Below the pieces are notes generated by a model that was not told where the DNA came from, ran no database searches, and was given only the letters and a program-made list of their open reading frames with translations. The translations under genes were made by a program, and so were the position numbers. Below, piece by piece: positions 53,601 through 60,803 of a stretch of 64,000 bases of DNA. Each line of letters starts with the position of its first letter. Position 1 is the stretch's first letter. Where the stretch lies: NCBI GenBank assembly GCA_963785255.1, contig CAWAUR010000010.1, positions 62,001 to 126,000 on the forward strand, given 5' to 3'. The DNA is from Bog-159 sp963785255. GTDB taxonomy: Bacteria; Acidobacteriota; Terriglobia; Bryobacterales; Bryobacteraceae.

Positions 53601-54332
53601 TCCGTAAACCGAAGTGCTGGTCTGAATTGCGCCTCCGGCTCCGAAGTTTTCGCCTATATTCAGCACGAATCGGTTTTCACCGACCTGGCTGGTGGAATTG
53701 CCATTAAAGAGGTTGTTGGTGTCCACGCCGTTCAGCGAAAAGCTGTTGCTGGTGTCGCGGTTTCCATTGGCGAAAATCGCCTGATTGCCAAGGCCCGTGT
53801 TGCTGCCGGAACCGCCCAGCATGTCCGCGTGCACGCCGGGGCTCAGAATCGCCAATTGCGTAAAACTGCCGGTGCCCAGCGGTGTTTCCTGAATGGTCAA
53901 CTGATCGACCACATAACCGTTGGTGGTGTCCACCTGGTTCATCATCGGCGTGGCGGTGACCTCGATCGTGGTCGCGACGGTGCCCACTTTCAGATCGCCA
54001 TCCACGGTAGTCGTGCGGTCGGCGTTCACCAACACCTGGGTATGCGTTTCGGTTTCGAATCCTTCCTTGGTAAACGTCAGGCGGTAATTGCCCGCCGGAA
54101 GGTTTGGCATGGAATAGGATCCATTGGCTTGCGTGTGCTGGACCACTTCCAGGTTGGTGCCCACGTTCTGCGCGCGCACCGTGGCGTCGGGCACGGCCGC
54201 GCCGGTGGCATCCTTTACCGTACCGGTAATGCCGCCTAAAACATCCTGCGCATGCGTGGGTGATTGAAGAACGATACTCGCGAATAGAACTGCCAGGAAG
54301 GCTTGCCTGAGGTAACGCGCTATCGAACTCAT
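50646..54332 (-). CDS. Oar-like TonB-dependent receptor with carboxypeptidase-regulatory domain
   Basis: This is a 1228-residue outer-membrane protein. Signal peptide (AFLAVLFASIVLQSPTHA), carboxypeptidase-regulatory-like domain (about 33-120; GGITGTVKDATGAAVPDATV, PAGNYRLTFTKEGFE) and plug (VDQLTIQETPLGTGSFTQLA, FSLNGVDTNNLFNG) lead into a long barrel ending in RFLQLSLHLMF. It shares architecture but little sequence with the receptor at 7.9-10.9 kb. Shine-Dalgarno AAAGGAG lies 9-10 nt before ATG 54332. It probably imports a bulky nutrient; the substrate and any inner-membrane partner are unknown. Confidence 0.9.
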   Translation of the reverse strand: MSSIARYLRQAFLAVLFASIVLQSPTHAQDVLGGITGTVKDATGAAVPDATVRAQNVGTNLEVVQHTQANGSYSMPNLPAGNYRLTFTKEGFETETHTQVLVNADRTTTVDGDLKVGTVATTIEVTATPMMNQVDTTNGYVVDQLTIQETPLGTGSFTQLAILSPGVHADMLGGSGSNTGLGNQAIFANGNRDTSNSFSLNGVDTNNLFNGNSTSQVGENRFVLNIGENFGAGGAIQTSTSVYGAIGQALPTPPPETIQEISVNSAMYDATQGAHSGAHISVITKSGTNQLHGMLYEEFQNSVMNAAPFFYNNSPAILVKDPFLNRNQFGANVGGPIKKDKLFFFVAYQGVRLADASDATKEVNVPLGLTNDRSAQGIVNMVQSSYGSKITPSQISPVALNMLQATLPNGQYLFPSAQITNSALAEQLGYDAVVQGPNAESSVDQGIVNIDYNLSERDRLTGKFYYQNDPTTNPFGAVGDLLGFSQQLQAGSVVGSLNNTTILSPNLTWQQHAGFTRLRAYANTGQDFTPNSVGMNLLGATNFPQFEISDVLGSNGLEFGPSVSFGNAGMYQNQWELGSTVNWVKGRHTISIGGSWDHTQLNIVNNNTSTDTLGFKSFLNFVEGAVRTGSYSAAFSGSASRYYRSDTVGAFINDNFKILSNLSLTAGLRWDFDGPLSEKYGKLSAFDPSLYAYNASTDTITNSGLEVAGNNSLLGTPGASDSLLTQRQWGLAPRIGLAWTARPKITVRTGFGVYYDRGELFSEFSPSAGFGYNGPLGVTLAQPFVTGIFATKGATLSTPFGTGAFPAPPQNAAAFTALLPNLNDTLNGNYPTGNLFGPFLIGGYDVGNKLPYTLNWTFDIQYQAANNWLFDIGYVGNHGVHEVLPIPFNQPGIATAQNPINGQTSSYGGVTPLYLDTEPYDPAPEYAGNAPGRVPYIGYDMNSVSYEAEGISNYNALQLQARKRLSNGLQFTASYTWSHALDEQSGLGLFFTGNNPLDPKSNYASADFDQTHVFLINYSYTLPKVTSNQSLGYLVNGWTIGGQTVAQSGQPYSVYDFSGSVASLYYGASDYITNPIVPLAPGVTAKQAQLQGTTGVNPNNPVLNAADFAPSFVAPGTNGVPACDASGCDEFESLFGGTGRNLFRGPFQVRFDVSVAKEFLFSERYRLRFEFDGFNLFNHPDFDAPNNDVLFFPYYTGPPQIPPNGSLGYIQHTIGSPRFLQLSLHLMF

Positions 54333-54545
54333 TTCCGGTTATTCTCCTTTGGTCACACTACGGCTTCTTCGCCTTGCGGCGAATTACTGTCCAGTTCCAA
54401 ATTCTGTCCGTCCATCCTTGTCTGGGCGGGGTGCGCAACCGTGGCGTACCTCCGCTCTCAAGACCCGTTTAGGCTATGATAACCTCAAAACTACGGAAAT
54501 CAAGTTGAAGTTTTCATTAAAAATCTCCGAGCCCGCCCCCACCCT

Positions 54546-55220
54546 ATGACCCTCGAAAATATCCGCCATGGCAGCTTCACGGCGCGCTTAGACTGCCGCT
54601 ATCTGATTCATGCACCGGACGTTATTGATGATGACAGCCTGCTGGTGGCGACCCTGCACGGTTTCAGCGCCAATCCCGAAGTCATGCTGCGCCTCACGGC
54701 GGCGATGATGGGACCGCGCCACGTCATTGCGGCCGTCGAAGGACCCAATCAGTTCTACCTCTCGCAGGGGTCGAACGAGGTCGGCTATGGCTGGGCCACC
54801 CATAAGCACCCGGATTCGTCGGTGCGGCTGCATCACGACATGCTGCTGCATGTTCTGAACGAAGCGGGCCGCGAGTACGGCATTCCAGCTTCGCGACGCA
54901 TCTTAGCTGGGTTCTCGCAACCGGTGGGAATGAACTATCGCTTCGCAGCCACGCATCCGTCGGAAATTCGCGGCGTCATCGGAATCTGCGGCGGCATTCC
55001 GCGCAATTGGGAAGAGGGCGATTACAAACCGGTTACGGCGGCGGTGCTGCACATCGCGCGGCGCGAGGACGAGTTTTACAAACCTGAAGTTACCGAGCGG
55101 TATCCGGAGCGGTTGCGCTTGCGCGCCGCCGATGTGGAATTCCACATGCTTGATGGCGGGCACCGGTTTCCGTCAAAGGCCCGGCCGATCGCGGAGGCCT
55201 GGCTAGCGCGGGTGCTGTAG
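54546..55220 (+). CDS. Alpha/beta hydrolase, phospholipase/carboxylesterase family
   Basis: This 224-residue cytosolic protein has the LATLHGFSANPEVML-type oxyanion strand (VATLHGFSANPEVM), the nucleophile elbow ILAGFSQPVGMNYRFA with the catalytic Ser, a GGIPRNW loop, an Asp in ARREDEFY and the His in MLDGGHRFP. The elbow reads GFSQP rather than the usual GxSxG; Pro replaces the second Gly. It may hydrolyse short acyl esters. Its stop codon TAG (55218-55220) is the beginning of an inverted repeat. An AT-rich stretch (TATGAT, TTGAAG, CATTAAAAAT) just upstream probably holds the promoter. Confidence 0.8.
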   Translation: MTLENIRHGSFTARLDCRYLIHAPDVIDDDSLLVATLHGFSANPEVMLRLTAAMMGPRHVIAAVEGPNQFYLSQGSNEVGYGWATHKHPDSSVRLHHDMLLHVLNEAGREYGIPASRRILAGFSQPVGMNYRFAATHPSEIRGVIGICGGIPRNWEEGDYKPVTAAVLHIARREDEFYKPEVTERYPERLRLRAADVEFHMLDGGHRFPSKARPIAEAWLARVL

Positions 55221-55278
55221 GATAGGCCTCCCGGCCTGTCCAGGATGCGCAAGGGACAGGCCAGGAGGCCTGTCCTAC
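55217..55278. repeat. 25-bp inverted repeat between convergent genes (family IV)
   Basis: The arms are GTAGGATAGGCCTCCCGGCC..TGTCC (55217-55241) and its inverse (55254-55278), with two mismatches and a 12-nt loop. The TAG at the outer end of each arm is the stop codon of the hydrolase (+) and of ligA (-). The hairpin could act as a bidirectional terminator. Confidence 0.8.
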
Positions 55279-57260
55279 CCGGCCATCTCCAACAGCCGCC
55301 GCTCGTCGATCACCTGCACCCCCAAACCACGCGCCTTATCCAGCTTCGAGCCGGCATCCTCGCCCGCCACCACGAAACTGGTCTTGCGGCTGACCGATCC
55401 GCTGACCTTGCCGCCGGCCGATTCGATCAGGCGCGTGGCTTGCTCGCGGCTCAAGTTCGGCAGCGTGCCGGTGAGCACGAAGGTCAGCCCCTGGAACGAT
55501 CCGCCAGCCCGGCGCTGGACTGCATATTCGAACTTCAGCCCCGCGGCGCGCAGACGCTCCACCAATTCCTGGTTGCGCGGCTCGCGGAAGAACTGGTAGA
55601 TGCTTTCGGCGACCTTGGGGCCAACTTCCTCGGCGCGCTGCAACTCCTCCACCGAGGACTTCGCGATAGCGTCCAGATTGCCGAAGGCTTCCGCCGTAAA
55701 TACCGCCGTGCGCTCGCCCACGAAGCGGATGCCCAACGCCGTGAGAACGCGCGGCAGCGGGCACTGCTTGGATTTCTCGATATTACGAATCACATTGCCG
55801 GCGGACTTGGCGGCCATGCGCTCCAGCGGCACCAACTGCTCGAGCGTTAGATCGTAAATATCTGCCACGCTCTTCACCATGCCGCGATCCACCAATTGAT
55901 CCACCAGTGCATCACCCAGGCCATCGATATTCATCACGCCGCGCGCCGCGAAGTGCAGGATGGATTCCTTCAAGCGCGCCGGGCAGTTCGTATTGATGCA
56001 GCGCGAAGCGGCCTCGCCTTCCTCCCGCACGATGTTGCCGCCGCACACCGGGCATTTCTCCGGCATGCGGAACGGCTTGCGGTAGGAGCCTTGCGATTGC
56101 ACGCGCACTACCTTGGGGATCACGTCGCCGCTGCGCTCGATCACCACCATATCGCCGATTTGCAAGCCTAGGCGCTCGATCTCATCCTCATTGTGCAGCG
56201 TGGCGCGCGAGACGGTGACGCCGCTGACTTCCACCGGCTTCAACCGCGCCACCGGCGTCAGTGCGCCGGTGCGTCCCACCTGCACGTCTATGTTCTCGAC
56301 CATGGTGATCGCCTGCCGCGCGGGATATTTGTAGGCGATGGCCCAACGCGGCGCTTTGGCTGTGTAGCCGAGCTGCTGCTGCTGCGCGATGGAATCCACC
56401 TTCACCACCACGCCATCGATTTCGTAGGGCAACTGCTCGCGCTTGGCCTCCCACTCGGCGCAGAATTCGAGCACCTCGTCCACATTGCGGCAGAGCTTGC
56501 GATTGGCGTTCACCTTGAAGCCCATGCGGGCCATCTCTTCGAGCGATTCCCAATGCCGCGGATAGGCGGGCGCGCCGTCGACTTGCAGAAAGTAGGTAAA
56601 GTAATCCAGGCGCCGCGAGGCCGTGATGGATGGCTCCAGCACGCGCAACGATCCAGCGGCGGCGTTGCGCGGATTCGCAAAGCGCGAGAGGCCGCGCTCA
56701 TCGCGTTCGGCGTTCAGGCGTTCGAAGGCGCGCCGGTTCATCACGGTCTCGCCGCGCACCTCGAATTGCGGCAGTTTGGACTTCACGCGCAGAGGCAGCG
56801 AGCGGATGGTGCGCGCGTTCTCCGTGACATCCTCGCCGATAGTTCCATCGCCGCGGGTGATGGCCTGCACGAATTGTCCTTCGCGATAGTGGGCGGCCAT
56901 GGAGAGGCCGTCCAGCTTCAGTTCGGTGACGTATTGAAACTCGGCGCCGCGCAGCAGGTCGCGCACGCGGCGGTCGAAATCGCGCAATTCGCCTTCGTTC
57001 AGGGCATTGTCGAGGCTGAGCATCGGCGCGCTATGCGCCACCTTGATGAAACCTTCGCGCGGCTTGCCGCCCACCCGTTGGGTCGGCGAATCAGGCGTCA
57101 GCAATTCCGGATGTTGCGTCTCCAGGTCGCGCAACTCGCGCATCAGCGCGTCGTATTCCGCGTCGCTGATCTCTGGTTGATCGAGCACGTAATAGAGGCG
57201 CTCGTGGTGGCGCAGGGTCTCGCGCAGTTTTTCGATCCGGGCGGCAACGTCTTTCGGCAT
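55275..57260 (-). CDS. ligA: NAD-dependent DNA ligase
   Basis: A complete 661-residue ligase that seals nicks in replication and repair. It has the Ia/adenylation domain with adenylated Lys in VTELKLDGLSMA (Lys115 from this start, the same number as in E. coli), OB fold, a four-Cys zinc finger (CPVCGG and CINTNCP), HhH repeats (GLGDALVDQLVDRG) and a C-terminal BRCT domain (FVLTGTLPNLSREQA). ATG 57260 is preferred: the upstream ATG 57272 overlaps a TAGAAT -10 box (57276-57271), leaving a leader of only a few nt. The stop codon lies in an inverted repeat. Confidence 0.97.
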   Translation of the reverse strand: MPKDVAARIEKLRETLRHHERLYYVLDQPEISDAEYDALMRELRDLETQHPELLTPDSPTQRVGGKPREGFIKVAHSAPMLSLDNALNEGELRDFDRRVRDLLRGAEFQYVTELKLDGLSMAAHYREGQFVQAITRGDGTIGEDVTENARTIRSLPLRVKSKLPQFEVRGETVMNRRAFERLNAERDERGLSRFANPRNAAAGSLRVLEPSITASRRLDYFTYFLQVDGAPAYPRHWESLEEMARMGFKVNANRKLCRNVDEVLEFCAEWEAKREQLPYEIDGVVVKVDSIAQQQQLGYTAKAPRWAIAYKYPARQAITMVENIDVQVGRTGALTPVARLKPVEVSGVTVSRATLHNEDEIERLGLQIGDMVVIERSGDVIPKVVRVQSQGSYRKPFRMPEKCPVCGGNIVREEGEAASRCINTNCPARLKESILHFAARGVMNIDGLGDALVDQLVDRGMVKSVADIYDLTLEQLVPLERMAAKSAGNVIRNIEKSKQCPLPRVLTALGIRFVGERTAVFTAEAFGNLDAIAKSSVEELQRAEEVGPKVAESIYQFFREPRNQELVERLRAAGLKFEYAVQRRAGGSFQGLTFVLTGTLPNLSREQATRLIESAGGKVSGSVSRKTSFVVAGEDAGSKLDKARGLGVQVIDERRLLEMAG

Positions 57261-57272
57261 CTGGAGTATCAT

Positions 57273-57560
57273 TCTAGTTTAAACTTTGAGAGCCGGAGTG
57301 AAGCGCTCCGCGAAACCGTGGTCATGGGCGAGAAGGTGGCGCTCGCGACGGCTCTATGCGGCGAACGGTCCCGAAGACATGTGCTGCCGTTATTTCAATT
57401 CCACCCGTTGACTGGTGACGGGCGCGGTGCCTACGCAGTAACGGTCACCGCGCGTGAGGTGAATCTCGAGGACTGTCGGCCCTCGGCTGGTATGCCCGAA
57501 CCCAACGCCGCCAAAAGTCCGCATGTGACTGACTGTTTTCGGCGCGCCTTTTTTTTGGTG
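57273..57560. other. Non-coding gap between ligA and the MFS operon
   Basis: It contains the ligA -10 region at its left end. I see no gene with family support; short frames on both strands lack starts and similarity. GTGACTGACTG at 57525-57535 resembles a half of the operator at 57564-57580. GGCGCGCC followed by eight T (57541-57556) is noted but is a poor terminator. Confidence 0.45.
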
Positions 57561-57561
57561 G

Positions 57562-57590
57562 TGACTGACCACCAGTCAGTACGGTACACT
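57562..57590 (+). promoter_or_regulatory. Promoter and TetR-type operator of the MFS-TetR-hydrolase operon
   Basis: A 17-bp palindrome ACTGAC-CACCA-GTCAGT lies at 57564-57580. It covers the spacer between a weak -35 (TGACTG, 57562-57567) and the -10 TACACT (57585-57590; 17-nt spacing). Binding of the TetR protein encoded two genes downstream would block the promoter, giving autoregulation. This is inferred from position and symmetry. Confidence 0.6.
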
Positions 57591-57608
57591 GGCCTTGGAG
57601 CCTGAATC

Positions 57609-58910
57609 ATGCGTCCATCACTCCGCGCCTTCATTGCTATTCGCGCCGCAGACGAACTGGCTTGCCAGATGCTGAACGTGGCCTTCGGCTGGCGGGTCTA
57701 CGCCGCGACACACAATCCCATGAGTTTGGCCTACGTGGGCCTTGCGCAGTTCCTGCCCAACATCGCCATGCTCCTGATCGCCGGGCAGGCGGCCGACCGC
57801 TTCGACCGGCGCAAAGTCATCCGGCTTGCGTTGGGCGCCCAGGCGCTGGCATTGGCGGTGTTCGCCGCCGCATCCGCCGTGGCCGCACCCTCCGCGAAAC
57901 CCGTGTATCTCCTGCTGATCGTTCTGGGATCGGCGCGCGCATTCACCTTCCCTTCGATGTCCGCCTTGTTGCCGCGCGTGGTGAGCGCGGCGGAGTTTCC
58001 GCGCGCGGTGGCCGCCACATCGTCCGTCTGTCAGATCTGTGCGATTGCCGGACCGGCCATCGGCGGCCTGATCTATAGCGCCGGCGGCGATGCCGTATTC
58101 TGGGCGGCCGCGGCGTTGTATTTCGTGGCAGTAGTCGAAACGCGGCGCGTCGCAATCTCGCACCCCGCCGTGGACCCGCGCCCACATCCACCCGCCGCCA
58201 AAGGCATGCTCGCGGGCATTCGGTACATTCGGTCAAACCGCTTGCTGCTGGCGCTGACTTCGCTCGATCTCTTCGCGGTTCTATTGGGAGGCGTCACCGC
58301 TCTCCTGCCGATCTACGCGAGAGACATTCTGGCCGCCGGTCCGGTGGGTCTGGGTTGCCTGCGCTGCGCGCCTGGCATAGGCGCCGCGCTGGTGGGTTTC
58401 CTTATCGCGCGCATGCCGCACACAGTCGAACGCAGCGCCGGTTCACGGATGCTCGCCTGTGTCGCGGGCTTCGGCTTCGCGACCGTGATATTCGCCGTTT
58501 CCGCCAACTTCTGGCTGTCGCTCGCCGCATTGGCCGCCGCCGGCGGATTCGATATGGTCAGCATGGTGATTCGCCAGGCGCTGATACAGATCTCCACTCC
58601 GGATGCCATGCGCGGCCGGGTCAGCGCGGTGAACGGCGTGTTCATCGGCGCCTCGAGCGAATTGGGAGAATTCGAATCCGGCGCCACCGCCGCGTTGTTC
58701 GGCGTGGTACCGTCGGCCGTCATCGGCGGATTGGGAACACTGGCGGTGGTGGCATTGTGGGCCGCGATCTTCCCTGAATTGCGCGGCGCGTTCCGCAAAA
58801 ACGAATCGTTGTATGCTAGTCCATCAGGCGACCCGCCTTCGCCCGCATGCGCACCGCTACCGATTCTCGCCCACGCACCAAACCGCCCGAACAGCGCCGC
58901 GACGAATTGA
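57609..58910 (+). CDS. MFS efflux transporter (EntS-like)
   Basis: This 433-residue protein has about 12 TMs. Its N-terminal half includes FGWRVYAATHNPMSLAYVGL and the loop GQAADRFDRRKVIRLAL, the DRxxRR/K motif A of major facilitator drug or siderophore exporters. The C-terminal half has YIRSNRLLLALTSLDLFAVL and SMVIRQALIQISTPDAMRGR, typical of the EntS/MFS_3 group. It is the first gene of the operon with TetR and a serine hydrolase, so it probably exports a toxic compound or metabolite sensed by the TetR protein. The TetR gene starts within its 3' end (64-nt overlap). Confidence 0.87.
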   Translation: MRPSLRAFIAIRAADELACQMLNVAFGWRVYAATHNPMSLAYVGLAQFLPNIAMLLIAGQAADRFDRRKVIRLALGAQALALAVFAAASAVAAPSAKPVYLLLIVLGSARAFTFPSMSALLPRVVSAAEFPRAVAATSSVCQICAIAGPAIGGLIYSAGGDAVFWAAAALYFVAVVETRRVAISHPAVDPRPHPPAAKGMLAGIRYIRSNRLLLALTSLDLFAVLLGGVTALLPIYARDILAAGPVGLGCLRCAPGIGAALVGFLIARMPHTVERSAGSRMLACVAGFGFATVIFAVSANFWLSLAALAAAGGFDMVSMVIRQALIQISTPDAMRGRVSAVNGVFIGASSELGEFESGATAALFGVVPSAVIGGLGTLAVVALWAAIFPELRGAFRKNESLYASPSGDPPSPACAPLPILAHAPNRPNSAATN

Positions 58911-59464
58911 TGAATGCCGCCCAGCGGCTGTTTCTGAAACAAGGCGTCGGGCCGACTACCATCGAACAGATCACCTCGGGCGCCAAGGTTGCCAAGGGCA
59001 CTTTCTATCTTTATTTTTCGTCCAAGGAAGACGTATTGGGGGCGCTGGCCGGCCGCTTCGCGCAAGAGCTCCTGGCGAAGTTGAAAGCCGCGGCCGACGA
59101 ACCGCAGGACGGAGACTGGCCGGCCAAGCTCGCCCGGTGGGCGGCGGCCTGTGTCAACGGCTATCTGGATTCGATTCGGCTGCACGATATTCTCTTCTAT
59201 GGTGCGCATGCGCCCAGCAGGGAAGGATTGACCGACAATACCGTGATCGATCATCTGGCCGGCTTGCTGGAGACTGGTGCGGCAGCCGGAGCATGGTCTA
59301 TCGACGACCCGCGCCTGACCGCCGTCTTTATGTTCAGCGGGCTCCACGCCACTGTTGACAATGCCTATGTCAGGGAGCCGCACGTCAACCGGAAGCGGCT
59401 CATCGGGAGACTGCAAGGCATCTATTTCCGAATGGTTGGACTGCCGCTCGACTTACTATCATGA
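58847..59464 (+). CDS. TetR family transcriptional regulator
   Basis: This 205-residue protein has an N-terminal HTH: RRDELMNAAQRLFLKQGVGP, TIEQITSGAKVAKGTFYLYF and SSKEDVL. The C-terminal ligand domain is unassigned. ATG 58847 is needed to include helix 1; ATG codons nearer the MFS stop would truncate it. It lies in the MFS-hydrolase operon and probably represses it through the palindrome at 57564-57580. Its stop overlaps the hydrolase ATG (ATGA). The inducer is unknown and may be the compound exported or hydrolysed. Confidence 0.9.
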   Translation: MRTATDSRPRTKPPEQRRDELMNAAQRLFLKQGVGPTTIEQITSGAKVAKGTFYLYFSSKEDVLGALAGRFAQELLAKLKAAADEPQDGDWPAKLARWAAACVNGYLDSIRLHDILFYGAHAPSREGLTDNTVIDHLAGLLETGAAAGAWSIDDPRLTAVFMFSGLHATVDNAYVREPHVNRKRLIGRLQGIYFRMVGLPLDLLS

Positions 59465-60684
59465 AACTGACTCACTTACTATTCGCTCTGCTGATCCTGG
59501 CTCCCTTGCGCGCCGGAACCGTACCCACGGGCAAGCCCGAAGACGCCGGCATGTCGTCCCAGCGTCTGCGGCGCATTCACGAGGCCATCCAGCGCCATAT
59601 CGACGCAGGTGAAATTTCGGGCGCCGTAACGCTGGTGGCCCGGCGCGGCCGCATCGTGCACTTCGAAGCGCACGGCCTGATGGATATCGAAGCGAAACGC
59701 CCCATGGAGAAGGACGCGATCTTCCGCTTGGCGTCCATGACCAAGCCCATTACCGGCGTCGCCGTGATGATGATGCTCGAAGAAGGAAAGTTGCGCCTGA
59801 ACGATCCTGTATCGAAGTTCATTCCCGAGTTCAAGAAATCCAAAGTAGCGGTAGCGGTTGGCAACTCGAAAGACTTTTACCTGATGCCCGCCGATCGCGA
59901 ACTTACCATCCGCGATATGTTGACGCACACCAACGGTCTGATGACCGGCGGCGTGGGATCTAAGTCCGGCCCGCCTCGTTTCGCCGAGGGCGATACCCTC
60001 GCCAATTATATCCCGCGCCTCGGCGCCACCCCGCTGGACTTTCAACCGGGCACGCAATGGGCGTATAGCGGCTATGCGGCGCCCGACACGTTATCGCGCA
60101 TCGTGGAAATCGTTTCGGGGCAGCCATACGATGAGTTTCTGCGCACGCGCATCTTCGAGCCGCTGGGCATGAAAGACACCTTCTTCTATCCGCCCGACGA
60201 CCGGCGGCCGCGCATGGTGACGTTGTATCGTAAGAGCCCGAATGGCTTGGTGAAAGCGGACAACCAGGATGGATTTTCGGTGAAGACTTACTTTTCCGGC
60301 GGCGGCGGACTTATGTCTACCGCGGAAGACTATGTTCAATTCGCGCAAATGTTACTCAATGGCGGCGAATTGAATGGCAAGCGCTTACTAAGTCCCAGGA
60401 CGGTGGATCTGATGGCCTCGAATCACGTCGGCGATATGTTCAACGGCAAGCTGGGACGTCCGGCGCACGGCATGGGTTATGGCTTGCTCGTCGGCATCGT
60501 CGAAGACAGTGTGGCCGCCGGCCTGCGCGTGACGAATGGAAGTTTCGGCTGGGACGGAGCTTTCGGCACCCAAACCTGGATCGATCCGCGCGAGAAGATG
60601 GTGACCATCGTCATGATCCAGACGCAGGTGGTATCGGTGCAGAGAGACTTCGAGAATGCCGTGATGCAGGCGATTGTGGAGTGA
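59461..60684 (+). CDS. Serine hydrolase, class C beta-lactamase-like
   Basis: This 407-residue protein has a signal peptide (LTHLLFALLILAPLRAG). Its catalytic motifs are SMTK (FRLASMTKPITGVAVM, Ser nucleophile and Lys) and YSG (GTQWAYSGYAAPDTLSRIVE, the YxN-type Tyr). GSFGWDGAFGT replaces the KTG box, as is usual for EstB-like esterases and DD-peptidase-like members. It is therefore more likely an esterase or peptidase than a true beta-lactamase. The ATGA overlap with TetR and the MFS gene upstream suggest joint handling of a small ester or lactam compound. Confidence 0.87.
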   Translation: MKLTHLLFALLILAPLRAGTVPTGKPEDAGMSSQRLRRIHEAIQRHIDAGEISGAVTLVARRGRIVHFEAHGLMDIEAKRPMEKDAIFRLASMTKPITGVAVMMMLEEGKLRLNDPVSKFIPEFKKSKVAVAVGNSKDFYLMPADRELTIRDMLTHTNGLMTGGVGSKSGPPRFAEGDTLANYIPRLGATPLDFQPGTQWAYSGYAAPDTLSRIVEIVSGQPYDEFLRTRIFEPLGMKDTFFYPPDDRRPRMVTLYRKSPNGLVKADNQDGFSVKTYFSGGGGLMSTAEDYVQFAQMLLNGGELNGKRLLSPRTVDLMASNHVGDMFNGKLGRPAHGMGYGLLVGIVEDSVAAGLRVTNGSFGWDGAFGTQTWIDPREKMVTIVMIQTQVVSVQRDFENAVMQAIVE

Positions 60685-60696
60685 GAGTCCGGAAGT

Positions 60697-60793
60697 CCGC
60701 TCCCTGACGGTCGCGGCTCGGTAAGGCATCGCGGCTCGGTAAGGCATCGCGGCTCGGCAAGCTTCTGAGCCGCGCGCGTGAGCAAGCGGTTTC
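60697..60793. repeat. Dispersed palindromic element, copy G, with 18-bp tandem repeat
   Basis: The left arm is CCGCTCCCTGACGGTCGCGG. The unit GCGGCTCGGTAAGGCATC follows, about 2.5 copies. The right arm is the variant core (GAGCCGCGCGCGTGAGCAAG, CGG). It lies between convergent genes. Confidence 0.8.
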
Positions 60794-60803
60794 CGGCTCT
60801 TTT

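Noticed and set aside
57541..57556. GGCGCGCC plus eight T as an intrinsic terminator
   Set aside because: The palindrome has no loop and no upstream gene on the plus strand needs it; hairpin formation is doubtful.
59461..60684. Antibiotic-resistance beta-lactamase
   Set aside because: SxxK and YxN-type motifs are present but the KTG box is replaced by GWDG-like residues, as in esterase or peptidase relatives.
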